This document shows, in pieces, positions 26,463 through 35,016 of a DNA stretch of 64,000 nucleotides. The stretch lies in contig JAWWAC010000004.1 of assembly GCA_033721915.1 (NCBI GenBank), positions 45,156 to 109,155 of the forward strand. Reading direction: 5' to 3'. The position numbers and the translations under genes were made by a program. Each line of letters starts with the position of its first letter. Positions within the stretch are counted from its first letter, which is position 1. The stretch is from REBR01 sp033721915 (GTDB lineage Bacteria; Pseudomonadota; Gammaproteobacteria; Pseudomonadales; Oleiphilaceae). Under the pieces are notes generated by a model. The model saw only the letters and a program-made list of their open reading frames with translations, was not told the DNA's origin and searched no databases.

Positions 26463-29224
26463 CAGCGACACTCCAGGGTCAGTTGGCTGACCCGCTGTTG
26501 CGGCAGGGTGACATCCACCCGGTCATTGACCACGGACAATGTGGCCCCGGGGGCATTGATGGCCTTGCAGCGGCGGGTGCCGGCGATGGACAGTTGCAGC
26601 GGCTGATGCCCCTCAAGCCCCACTGTGATGCGCCACTGTCCCGCCTGTGGCTGTCGCTGCCAGTGACTGACCACGGCATTGGCCTGGTCCAGCCAGGGAC
26701 CCTGAGGCGGCTGTGCCTGCATCACCAGCCGGGGCTGATCACCCAGCAGGTGCACATAGCGGTTGCCGGCGGCGTCGTGGAAACCCGCCACGCCGGTGCT
26801 GTTCTCCAGGTCCGGGTAACGGTCCCTGGGGATGCGTACTGTGCGCGGGCTGAACTCACCGCGCCAGGTGAAGGCGCCGGACTCGTCCCGCAGCAGTGCC
26901 GAGCGGTACTGGCTCTGTACCCTGCGGGCGTAGTCGCTGAGGTGCAGCGGCGTCACCGGCTGGGCCAGTGCGTACTGATACACCTGTTCCAGTGCCGCCA
27001 GTGATTCCGGCTTGGTGGCGGAATAGAAGTGGTAATAGATACCCAGCGGCTTCAGGCGGCCCATTGCTTCCAGGAGACGGAAGGTATCAATGGCATTGCG
27101 GTAGCCGTAGAAGGGCCCGGTCCAGTTCCCGGTGTAGACGTTCTCGTTCATCACCGGGGCGTAGACCTGCAGTTCGTCACCCACGGGTCGGGCATCCGGC
27201 CACACATCGGTCAGCCCGGAGCCATAGGGCAACGGCGCCGTAACACCGCCGTTGACATTCACCAGGCCGGCCTCCCGCACCCGCCGCAGAGCCTCTTTGC
27301 CGGGGCGGGCATCACCGCTCCAGAGGAAGACGGCAACGGGCTTGTCAGCGGGCGCCAGGCGCTCATTGATGTAATCCACAGAACCCTGGATTTCCCGTTC
27401 CAGGGATCCCTGGTAACCGGGGATGGGCAGAAAGTAACCGTACAGGGTGCTCTCCAGGTCCGGCCCATCGCCACTGGCCAGGGCACGCCAGTAAAAGGGA
27501 TGGCTGTAGGTATGGGAGGCCACCTCCACACCGGGGTGGCGAAACAGGGTTCTGGCCAGGGCTTCCGCTTCCTCACTGACTTCCGGGAACAGACCCTGTG
27601 GGGAGGTTTCTCCCTCGATCACGGAGATGGTCCGGGGCAGCGGGTAGCGGTTGAGAATCCGCTCGATAAACACCCTGGCACTGAGGGGGCTGCCGGGAAA
27701 TTCCCCCCGGGAAACAATGGCGTCACCGTCGATATGAGCGGTGAGAATGCGTCGCCCGCTCTCGGTGGTGCTGTCGATCATGGGAAAATCGTCCAGGACA
27801 AAGGCCTGACGGAGAAAGGCAAAGGGGTCAAACAGCCAGTGGCTGGTGTCACCAGGGCCCGGCTCGAACAGGTAAGGCGCCAGTGCCACACCACCACCCC
27901 CGTGGCTGTAAACCGGGGAGTAGTCCGTGCCGTCGGAGCCGCTCAGTGTCAGCCAGGGTCTGTGTTGGCCGTCCGCCTCGGCCAGGGGTGCGGTGGCGAC
28001 AGAGGGGAGGCGGCCCCCTTCAAAACGGGTCACGCTGGGGTGCTTCGGGTCCGCCGCCAGGGGGGGAGCGGGCACGGAGGCGGCGCTGGTGGCAAGCAGT
28101 GCCAGGCAGGCAGGAACCCGGGGCATCCGCCCCATGAACGCCACCGGCACGCCGGCCTGTTGCTGTTCCCTGAGCCAGCGGCACTGCGACCCCTCCAGGG
28201 TGTCCCGTTCCGGCCATACCAGAATACCGGCGTAGCGGTCCGCCGTGGGCTCCCGGGGCAGTGCGCCAGCGGTGCTGTGGTACTCGGGCACCAGACCGAG
28301 ACGCTCCAGCACCATGCCACCCTGGCGGTGGGCCAGGCTCAGGTCCAGTGTCTGCTGTGGCACATCCGTCAGTACCAGCACATGGCGTTTCACCACCGCT
28401 GGCACCGTGGGGCCCAGTCGCTGCAGCGCCGGGTCCGAGACGTAGGGGACAAAGCCATCCCGGCGCAGCTGCTCCGCCAGTGCCGGGGCACTGGACGGGT
28501 CCGCCACATAATCGATGGCAATGATGGGCATGTCCGGGCGGGACTCACGCCAGCGGGCCAGTTGCCCGTCCAGCCAGCGCCGGTCCTGATCCGGCAGGGT
28601 CCGGTAGCGGTCACGGCCGGCGTCATAGCCCATGCGGTAGGATTCAAAGGCCAGCCCGTCCACCAGTTCTTCACTCTCCCGGGGCAGGTGAAAGCCCCGG
28701 TTGATGAGGATTTTGCCCCGGGGGTAACGCGCCCGGATGGACTCCAGCAGCTGGTGCTGGCTGCGGGCAAAGGCCTCCGGGTTCTCCCTGCCGGCTTCAG
28801 AGAGCTGATAGCTGTCCAGTGTGTCCAGGAAAATGCCGCGAAAGCCCCGTTCCATGGCCGGTGCAATAAGCCGCTCCAGCAGGAATGCCCGCACTGCGGG
28901 CAGGCGCAGATCCAGCACCACACTGCCCCAGTCCGGGTTGCTGGCAATCACCCAGTGGGGCTGGATCTCATCGTAGTAGCGATGGCTGAGTGCCATCTCC
29001 CCCATGCTGATGTAGCTCAGTGGCAGGGTGCCGGAGGCCTCCAGCAGGCTCACCCGGGCGTCGCTGGCCTGATCCTGTTGCAGCACCAGCCAGTCATAGG
29101 CCATGAGGCGGCCAATGGGCGCTTCATGGCCGTAGTAAAACCCGATATTGCGGGGTGTGGCGCCCAGGGCCGCCTGACCCAGCAACAGGATTATGAACAA
29201 CACACCCGTCAAAAATCGTTTCAT
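26462..29224 (-). CDS. pelA: PelA, periplasmic Pel hydrolase/deacetylase
   Basis: PelA deacetylates and cleaves Pel in the periplasm. The 920-residue protein has a signal peptide (about residues 1-21, cleaved near ALG/ATP). An N-terminal GH114-like hydrolase domain follows, with acidic motifs FLDTLDSY and DGLAFESYR that are likely catalytic. A C-terminal carbohydrate-esterase-4-like deacetylase domain shows the metal motif TAHIDGDAIVSRGEF and the histidine pair in ASHTYSHPFYW. First gene of the pel operon, running right to left. The promoter must lie in the 367 bases to the right. Confidence 0.95.
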   Translation of the reverse strand: MKRFLTGVLFIILLLGQAALGATPRNIGFYYGHEAPIGRLMAYDWLVLQQDQASDARVSLLEASGTLPLSYISMGEMALSHRYYDEIQPHWVIASNPDWGSVVLDLRLPAVRAFLLERLIAPAMERGFRGIFLDTLDSYQLSEAGRENPEAFARSQHQLLESIRARYPRGKILINRGFHLPRESEELVDGLAFESYRMGYDAGRDRYRTLPDQDRRWLDGQLARWRESRPDMPIIAIDYVADPSSAPALAEQLRRDGFVPYVSDPALQRLGPTVPAVVKRHVLVLTDVPQQTLDLSLAHRQGGMVLERLGLVPEYHSTAGALPREPTADRYAGILVWPERDTLEGSQCRWLREQQQAGVPVAFMGRMPRVPACLALLATSAASVPAPPLAADPKHPSVTRFEGGRLPSVATAPLAEADGQHRPWLTLSGSDGTDYSPVYSHGGGGVALAPYLFEPGPGDTSHWLFDPFAFLRQAFVLDDFPMIDSTTESGRRILTAHIDGDAIVSRGEFPGSPLSARVFIERILNRYPLPRTISVIEGETSPQGLFPEVSEEAEALARTLFRHPGVEVASHTYSHPFYWRALASGDGPDLESTLYGYFLPIPGYQGSLEREIQGSVDYINERLAPADKPVAVFLWSGDARPGKEALRRVREAGLVNVNGGVTAPLPYGSGLTDVWPDARPVGDELQVYAPVMNENVYTGNWTGPFYGYRNAIDTFRLLEAMGRLKPLGIYYHFYSATKPESLAALEQVYQYALAQPVTPLHLSDYARRVQSQYRSALLRDESGAFTWRGEFSPRTVRIPRDRYPDLENSTGVAGFHDAAGNRYVHLLGDQPRLVMQAQPPQGPWLDQANAVVSHWQRQPQAGQWRITVGLEGHQPLQLSIAGTRRCKAINAPGATLSVVNDRVDVTLPQQRVSQLTLECR

Positions 29225-29591
29225 GAGGAACCCGTAGCAGGCCAGAACAGCTGATACATCGATAAAGCCTTAAGCGCCATCCCATGGCCGATCCACCGGC
29301 CTCACGACAACGGCCTGCAGGCACGGTTGCTGAGTGGCGTGGCGCTCTGTGACGGTTCTCCAGCGGACGATACCTGAATTAAAACCCCGTAGAAATCGGT
29401 ACTGAGCGGTTTTCCATAAGTAAAAACGCCTAAGCCCGTCACGGAGTAATGGCTCACTTTTTCGGCAGGTCTCCGTAACAGGGTTCATCACCCCTGTTCC
29501 ACGACACTGTATCTCATTTTCCGTGACTGCACTGGTGAGGCGGGCGCAAAAGGGCCATGCTGCGGGTATCAATGAATCGCTGGAGAAATGA
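29225..29591. promoter_or_regulatory. pelA / DUF3185 divergent regulatory region
   Basis: No gene is supported in these 367 bases, which separate divergent genes. The region must contain the pel operon promoter on the minus strand. I found no clear -35/-10 pair and no recognisable c-di-GMP riboswitch. A 22-base inverted repeat (aacaggg, 8-base spacer, ccctgtt) lies at 29477-29498 and could be an operator. Control by a FleQ-type regulator is known for pel in Pseudomonas but cannot be shown here. Confidence 0.5.
29477..29498. repeat. 22-base inverted repeat upstream of pelA
   Basis: Perfect 7-base arms aacaggg and ccctgtt are separated by 8 bases, a geometry typical of a dimeric regulator site. 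It lies about 250 bases upstream of pelA and about 95 bases upstream of the DUF3185 gene. The binding protein is unknown. Confidence 0.4.
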
Positions 29592-29798
29592 ATGAGCGCG
29601 GGAAAAACGATCGGTCTGGTATTGCTGGCGGTGGGTGTGGTGCTGCTGTTCTTTGGCTGGCAGTCGACCCAGAGCCTGGGTGACCAGATTGCGGAGGCAT
29701 TCACCGGGCGCTTCACCGAGGAGACCATGCTGTACCTGATTGCCGGGGTGGCAGGCACCGTTGCCGGGGTTTTCCTGCTGATCAGGAAGGGGCGCTAA
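29592..29798 (+). CDS. DUF3185 family small membrane protein
   Basis: The protein has 68 residues and two membrane helices (about residues 4-22 and 45-64). The intervening motif DQIAEAFTGRFTEETM is characteristic of the DUF3185 family. Function is unknown; members are common short inner-membrane proteins in gammaproteobacteria. GGAG lies 7 bases before the ATG. It converges with the amidohydrolase gene 7 bases away and is divergent from pelA. Confidence 0.8.
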   Translation: MSAGKTIGLVLLAVGVVLLFFGWQSTQSLGDQIAEAFTGRFTEETMLYLIAGVAGTVAGVFLLIRKGR

Positions 29799-29805
29799 GG
29801 CCCCG

Positions 29806-30825
29806 TCACAGTGACTCCAGGCCCGTGAAAAAGGCCCGCACATTGTCCGTCAGGGCGTCCAGAAAGTAGCCCCCCTCCTGCACTACCAGTGTGGGCAGCC
29901 CCATCCTGTTGATCACCTGCCCCATGCGGCGGAAGCCGTCATTGGTGACCGCCACCTTGGCCTGTGGGTCGTCCTTGTAGATATCGAAGCCCAGGGCCAG
30001 CACCAGCACATCCGGCTGATAGAGGCGGATGGCGTCCGCCGCCTGGTCCAGACGCTCAAAGAAGGTGGACTCCGGTGAGCCGTGGGGCATGGGCATATTG
30101 ATGTTAAAGCCCCGTCCGGCGCCCTCGCCCCGCTCGTCCTCATGGCCGCTGACCACCGGGTAGAAGTTGGTGGGGTCACCGTGGATGGAGATGTAGAGCA
30201 CATCGTCCCTGTCGTAGAAAATCTCCTGGATGCCCTGGCCGTGGTGCATGTCCGGGTCCAGTATGGCCACGCGGCCAAAACGGCTGCGCAGGGACTCGGC
30301 AGCGATGGCGGCATTGTTGAGGTAACAGAAGCCACCGGCGGCGTCGCGGCGTGCGTGGTGGCCGGGCGGGCGGCAGATGGCGTAGGCACGCGGCTCGCCG
30401 GCCAGGAGCTCATCCGCCCCGGACAGGGCGCACTGGGCGGACCAGTAGGCAGCCTCCCAGGTGCCGGCGCCGATAGGGCAGCTGCCGTCCGCCTGGTAGC
30501 GGGCGGACTCCGCCAGGATGCCCTTGAGGGGATTGGGTGAGCGCACGAAGATATTGGACATCACCTCGTCGCCCCAGTCATCGGGCTGATCCTTCCAGCG
30601 GCGATGGGCGGACTCCAGAAAGCGCAGATAGCCCAGGTCGTGCACCCGGCTGATCATCGTCATGCCGTGATCCACCGGCTGCAAGACCGGCACGGAAAGC
30701 GTCTCCATCCCCTTGAGCATATGGGGAGTCCGCTCGGGCAGTTCCTGTGGCGCCCGCATCTGGCCGCGGGTCAGGTAAGACTGGGGCACGTGCTTGTTCT
30801 GGCTGGGGTGGAAAAATGCTTTCAC
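29806..30825 (-). CDS. Histone-deacetylase-fold amidohydrolase, possibly acetylpolyamine-specific
   Basis: This is a zinc-dependent deacetylase of the arginase/HDAC superfamily. The 339-residue protein has the tandem-His motif RPPGHHA, metal ligands in ILDPDMHHGQG (Asp and His) and a late LALGFD with the second Asp. The conserved EGGYFLD carries the terminal glycine loop. Bacterial relatives deacetylate acetylpolyamines or acetoin-pathway proteins; the true substrate is unknown. The start is a GTG at 30825 with AGAGG 6 bases upstream. The gene lies in the neighbourhood of the pel operon, which itself contains a deacetylase, but the two are probably unrelated. The 211 bases to the SDR gene form a divergent promoter region. 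Confidence 0.88.
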   Translation of the reverse strand: MKAFFHPSQNKHVPQSYLTRGQMRAPQELPERTPHMLKGMETLSVPVLQPVDHGMTMISRVHDLGYLRFLESAHRRWKDQPDDWGDEVMSNIFVRSPNPLKGILAESARYQADGSCPIGAGTWEAAYWSAQCALSGADELLAGEPRAYAICRPPGHHARRDAAGGFCYLNNAAIAAESLRSRFGRVAILDPDMHHGQGIQEIFYDRDDVLYISIHGDPTNFYPVVSGHEDERGEGAGRGFNINMPMPHGSPESTFFERLDQAADAIRLYQPDVLVLALGFDIYKDDPQAKVAVTNDGFRRMGQVINRMGLPTLVVQEGGYFLDALTDNVRAFFTGLESL

Positions 30826-31036
30826 AATCGGCCTCTCGGAGTCGGTTTTTTATGGCGCCGGGTAAACTTTCCCGGCCGGGCAAGCGTAGCCTGTGCAACT
30901 CAGGTTTATTTGGATACCTGGGTTATCCTAGCTGCTGAGGGAATCTGCACCAAATTCTTTTCCTGTCAGTGGCATTCCGGGAGCGGACCTGAAAACCCAT
31001 CCGATGCCCGTCAATGACAACACAAGGAGTTTCACT

Positions 31037-31774
31037 ATGTCCGAGATCGCCAACAAGGTCGTGATTATCACCGGTGCCAGCAGCGGCCTGGGTGAGGCCA
31101 CCGCCCGGCTGCTGGCCAGCAAGGGCGCCAAAGTCATGCTGGCGGCCCGGCGTGAAGAGCGTCTGAAAGCGCTGGTCGAGTCCATCAAAGGGGCCGGCGG
31201 TGAAGCCGCCTACCAGGTGGTGGATGTCACCGACCAGGCCGCCGTACAGGCACTGGCCGACCACACCAACGCCACTTACGGCCGCATTGATGTGCTGCTG
31301 AACAATGCCGGCCTGATGCAGCTGGCGCCACTGGATGCGGGCAAGATCAGTGAGTGGGACAACATGATCGACATCAACATCAAGGGCGTGATGTACGGCA
31401 TCAATGCGGTGTTGCCCACCATGCGCAAGCAGCACTCCGGCCATGTGATCAACCTGTCCTCCGTGGCGGGCCATGTGGTGTTCCCCGGTGCCGGCGTCTA
31501 CTGCGCCACCAAGTACGCGGTCAAGGCCATCTCCGAAGGTCTGCGCCAGGAATCCGGTGGCGAGATCCGCTCCACCAATATCTCCCCCGGCGCCGTGGCC
31601 ACGGAGCTGACCGACCACATCAGCCACCCGGATGCCCAGAAAGCGGCCGAGGACCTGTACTCCGATGCCATTGATGCGGACGCCATCGCCCGGGCCGTGG
31701 CCTACGCCATCGAGCAGCCGGCGGACGTGGATGTGAACGAACTGATCATCCGGCCCACCAAACAGGCCCTGTAA
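31037..31774 (+). CDS. Short-chain dehydrogenase/reductase (SDR)
   Basis: NAD(P)H-dependent oxidoreductase of the classical SDR family, 245 residues. The cofactor motif TGASSGLG is near residue 15, NNAG near residue 90, the catalytic serine lies in NLSSVAG, and the Tyr-x3-Lys pair is in YCATK. AARREER after beta-2 suggests NADP preference. The substrate cannot be told. AAGGAG 8 bases before the ATG at 31037 supports this start over the in-frame ATG at 31004. It appears to be monocistronic; a 201-base gap separates it from the polymer-system genes. Confidence 0.92.
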   Translation: MSEIANKVVIITGASSGLGEATARLLASKGAKVMLAARREERLKALVESIKGAGGEAAYQVVDVTDQAAVQALADHTNATYGRIDVLLNNAGLMQLAPLDAGKISEWDNMIDINIKGVMYGINAVLPTMRKQHSGHVINLSSVAGHVVFPGAGVYCATKYAVKAISEGLRQESGGEIRSTNISPGAVATELTDHISHPDAQKAAEDLYSDAIDADAIARAVAYAIEQPADVDVNELIIRPTKQAL

Positions 31775-31975
31775 CCGGGTCACAGGACTGTCTTTGCGGG
31801 CTGCCTTTGCGGCCAGGCATGGCAGCCCTGAGGCAATAGGCCGGAAAAATATTCCGGGCTCAGGTTGCTTGCATAGACTAATCGGATAACATGTTCTCGT
31901 TATAAATGACGGTTGCGTGTATTGCCTTTTGGGCACTATTTTCGTTGGACTGCCTTTGTCGTGAGCACCAGGCCC

Positions 31976-34600
31976 ATGTTGTCGAAGTCCCAGCCTTTTC
32001 TGATTGTGCTGCTGTGCCTGTTTGCGGGACTTCTGGCATTGCAACTAACCGGCGGCTTGCGCCTGCCGGACATCGTGTTGCAGGATCTGCAAAGCCGCCT
32101 GCAACCCTATAGCCTCAAAGAGTCCAAAGTCGTCCTGATTGAGGCCCGTGTCTCACACAACGTTGACCCGGCAAAATTTGGCCAGCAATTGCAGCGCCTG
32201 TCTGCCCTTGGTGCCAGCAATATCGTGGTCCTGACCCGCAACCGTAGCTACTGGGACCGGTTCCGGGCACTATCCACTTCACCCAACATGCCTCCCTTTG
32301 TCCTGCCGACACCCTTTGACCCCGTGAACACCACCGAGCCTGCGGCTCAGGGAGTGATCTGCCCACCGTCACTGACAGCAGGTTTTCACCTGCAGTTGCC
32401 GCGCCGGCCAGCCGGGGGAGATGCCCTCTGTTTTCAGCACGCCCTGGTGCCGGAAGGCACAGAGGGTGCGGCGGGCGGCCTGTGGCTGAACTTCCCACAG
32501 GGCGACAGCTACTTACCCACGCTGTCAATCAGCCAGCTGGAACAGGGTCTGATTCCCCGCACCGAGGTGACTGGCAAGACGGTGGTATTGGCTCCCGACG
32601 CTACGGCCTTCGGCTCCGTCGCCCTGCCCGGCCACTTTCCCTCCGAGGGCATTCGAGAGGCCCGCTGGCAGGCACTGGCCCTGGACAATCTGTTGCAGCA
32701 GGACGGACTGTCCCAGTGGCCTGCATGGCTGACCGTCGTCATTCTGGGGCTGCTTCTGGTGGCACTGCTGATGGGGCTGCAGTGGCTGTCGCTGATACCC
32801 AGCCTGTTTCTGTTGCTGTTGCTGGGGAGCCTGACACTGCTGGCAGGCTGGTTCAGCCTGCATTACCTGCAGTCACTGATGCCCCAGAGCCTGCTTCTGC
32901 TGGCTTCCCTGCTGGGGTTTCTGGCCGCAGTGCAATTACGTCGCCAGAGGGAAGAAGACAGTCTGGTCTCCGTCACCGATGCCTTGCACCAGACCCTCAA
33001 CACCCGCCTCAACCCGCCGGATTTTTACGGCACGGATCAGCCCTGGCAGCAGATTATTGTCTTTGTGAACCAACAGTTCCGCCTGGCACGCTCCATTTTT
33101 CTGGAGCGGATTCCCGGGGACCACCGGCTGAAAGCCATCGCTTCGTTGAACTGCCAGATCACGGACATTCACGAGATGCGCCGTGACTACGAAAGAACGC
33201 CCTACAGTTCCGCTATCGCCGCAGACGGCCCCCTGTTGCTGGAACAACACTACCTGCAGCAGGGGGACGAAGACGAGCAACAGTACCTGGTGCCGTTGAT
33301 GCTGGGTGGGGAGGTACTCGGCTTCTGGGCTTTCTCCGTGAGCCGGGAGTCGGCCCTGAGCGCCAGCTCACTGGATACCTTGCGTCAGTTTGCCAGCGAA
33401 ATCAGCGAATTGCTCTACCACCGCCGGGAATGGCAGCGCTCCGTGCAGCGGGACTCTGGGGTGCTTTCGCGCATGCTGCGGTTTGAAGCCGGGTTAACGC
33501 CCCATCGTCAGCTCAGCCAGCTGGTGGCGCTGATCATCAAGCGTCATCGTTCATCGCTGGAGGTCTTTAACGAGCTCAGTGCTGCCGCGCTGGTCTACGA
33601 CCTGTTTGGCCAGGTGGTCCAGACCAACCTGCGGCTGGAGGCGCTGGCAAAAGACTGGGACATGCCCTTCTACCAGATGACTGCCCTGGATGTGCTGACG
33701 CGGGTCTGTGGCATGGATCAGTCCCAGGCACGGGACACCATGCAGCGGGTGACGCTGCGCAAAGAGCGCCTGACCCTTCTGGCCCGTTATCCGGAGCGGG
33801 CCGAGGGCAGCCTGGTGGAGATCAAGCCTCTGCTTTTCTCACAGAACACGGACCCTTCGGAGGAGGCACAGATCCCGTTCTCGATCCAGGGCATCCTGTT
33901 CGAGTTCCAGGTCAACAGCCGTTATGGCCAACTGCAGGACCTGACCCGAGACCTGTTTGACGCCTCCCATTACCAGATCCGCAATCACCTGGAGAGCGCC
34001 TCACTGGCCCAGGCACTGGCCGCAGAGCAGCTGCCCGATGAGCCAAAGGCGCTGTTGGCGCAGTCAGAGGAGCAATTGCAATCCGCCCTGTCCAAGCTGA
34101 ACCAGGTTGGTGACAACCTGGTCAAAATGCTCTCCCACGACAACAGCCAGCTGTTCCCCCTGAACATCCTGACGGCCCTGAAGCAGGCCCAGGCCCGCCT
34201 CAGCAGCCAGGTCCAGGCCAGAGGCATTACCTTGGACAACCGTTTTCCGCCGCTGGCCCCACTGGCCTGGGGTTCCCCCGGACTGCTGGCGGTGATTCTG
34301 GATGACATCCTGGCAGTACTGCTACAGGATGCCGGCAGCCGGACCCGCCTGGTGTTCCAGGTGCAGCAGCTGGAGGAAAACGGCGAACGCCTGGTGCGCC
34401 TGACGTGCACCAATCAGGGCTACGGGGTACCGCAAGAGAACCTGCTCGATCCGGCCCCGTCACGATCACTGATGTCTGACCCACTGGACCGCTTGCGGCA
34501 GCATCAGGCGGTACTGGAAGACTGGCAGGGAAAACTGTGGATCGAGAGCGAGCTGGGCCGTGGTTTTTGCATCACCCTGCAGATGCGCAGCGATGTCTGA
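31976..34600 (+). CDS. CHASE2-domain sensor with GAF and degenerate histidine-kinase core
   Basis: Predicted membrane sensor at the head of the PgsB/PgsC-type gene cluster. It has a signal anchor, then an extracytoplasmic CHASE2-like domain (about residues 25-250; VVLIEARVSHNV, ALPGHFPSEGIREAR). Three membrane helices follow (about 255-325), then a GAF-like region (about 370-520) and a kinase-like C-terminus. A candidate phosphoacceptor is His721 in LSHDNSQL. The ATP domain deviates from consensus: the N-box reads VLLQDA where NLLxNA is usual, and the G1 box reads NQGYGV instead of D-x-G-x-G. Start is uncertain: ATG 31976 precedes the anchor, but GTG 31961 or TTG 31913 are possible; no good ribosome-binding site is seen. 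Confidence 0.75.
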   Translation: MLSKSQPFLIVLLCLFAGLLALQLTGGLRLPDIVLQDLQSRLQPYSLKESKVVLIEARVSHNVDPAKFGQQLQRLSALGASNIVVLTRNRSYWDRFRALSTSPNMPPFVLPTPFDPVNTTEPAAQGVICPPSLTAGFHLQLPRRPAGGDALCFQHALVPEGTEGAAGGLWLNFPQGDSYLPTLSISQLEQGLIPRTEVTGKTVVLAPDATAFGSVALPGHFPSEGIREARWQALALDNLLQQDGLSQWPAWLTVVILGLLLVALLMGLQWLSLIPSLFLLLLLGSLTLLAGWFSLHYLQSLMPQSLLLLASLLGFLAAVQLRRQREEDSLVSVTDALHQTLNTRLNPPDFYGTDQPWQQIIVFVNQQFRLARSIFLERIPGDHRLKAIASLNCQITDIHEMRRDYERTPYSSAIAADGPLLLEQHYLQQGDEDEQQYLVPLMLGGEVLGFWAFSVSRESALSASSLDTLRQFASEISELLYHRREWQRSVQRDSGVLSRMLRFEAGLTPHRQLSQLVALIIKRHRSSLEVFNELSAAALVYDLFGQVVQTNLRLEALAKDWDMPFYQMTALDVLTRVCGMDQSQARDTMQRVTLRKERLTLLARYPERAEGSLVEIKPLLFSQNTDPSEEAQIPFSIQGILFEFQVNSRYGQLQDLTRDLFDASHYQIRNHLESASLAQALAAEQLPDEPKALLAQSEEQLQSALSKLNQVGDNLVKMLSHDNSQLFPLNILTALKQAQARLSSQVQARGITLDNRFPPLAPLAWGSPGLLAVILDDILAVLLQDAGSRTRLVFQVQQLEENGERLVRLTCTNQGYGVPQENLLDPAPSRSLMSDPLDRLRQHQAVLEDWQGKLWIESELGRGFCITLQMRSDV

Positions 34601-34650
34601 ACGCCCGACAACCGTCCACTGTGCAGCAGTGAATCAACCGAGGTAGCACC

Positions 34651-35016
34651 ATGGCAACTGTCCTGGTCATTGACGACGAACCCACGCTGGTGCAGCTACT
34701 TACCCTGTGGCTGGAGATGCATGGACACCAGGTCCTGACGGCGGCCCATGGCGAAGCCGGGTTACAGACTCTCGAGCAGGCCGGCGTGGACATCATCCTG
34801 GTGGACATGATGATGCCGCACATGGATGGCATCACCTTTATCCGCCACCTTCGCGAGAAAGGCTATGACCAGCGCGTGATCGTGCTCAGCGCCCTGCCAG
34901 GCAACCCGGACCTGGAAGAGGCAGGCGTCATTGCCCAGATCCGCAAACCCCTGTCCGCCCGGGATCGCAATGAACTGCTGCGCCTGATCAGCGCATGGGC
35001 CGTGCCCCATGCTTGA
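34651..35016 (+). CDS. Single-domain response regulator (CheY-like receiver)
   Basis: The 121-residue protein is a stand-alone receiver with no output domain. All key residues are present: the acidic pair in VIDDE (residues 8-9), phosphoacceptor Asp52 in LVDMMMP, Ser80 in VLSA and Lys99 in IRKPL. It lies 50 bases after the CHASE2 sensor gene, and its 3' end overlaps the next gene by 8 bases. It is therefore probably the sensor's partner and acts by protein-protein contact on the membrane machinery encoded downstream. GAGG lies upstream of the ATG. Confidence 0.9.
   Translation: MATVLVIDDEPTLVQLLTLWLEMHGHQVLTAAHGEAGLQTLEQAGVDIILVDMMMPHMDGITFIRHLREKGYDQRVIVLSALPGNPDLEEAGVIAQIRKPLSARDRNELLRLISAWAVPHA

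Noticed and set aside
24912..26606. 564-codon plus-strand open frame opposite pelB
   Set aside because: Antisense shadow of PelB with no ribosome-binding site or recognisable domain.
27029..29254. 741-codon plus-strand open frame opposite pelA
   Set aside because: Antisense to a clear PelA; no family features, low-complexity His/Gln/Gly-rich translation typical of the complement of a GC-rich gene.
29225..29591. c-di-GMP riboswitch or FleQ box upstream of pelA
   Set aside because: No sequence matching either could be identified by eye.
31798..31828. Inverted repeat gggctgcc/ggcagccc after the SDR gene as an intrinsic terminator
   Set aside because: 15-base loop and no T-run; could fold but is not a convincing Rho-independent terminator.
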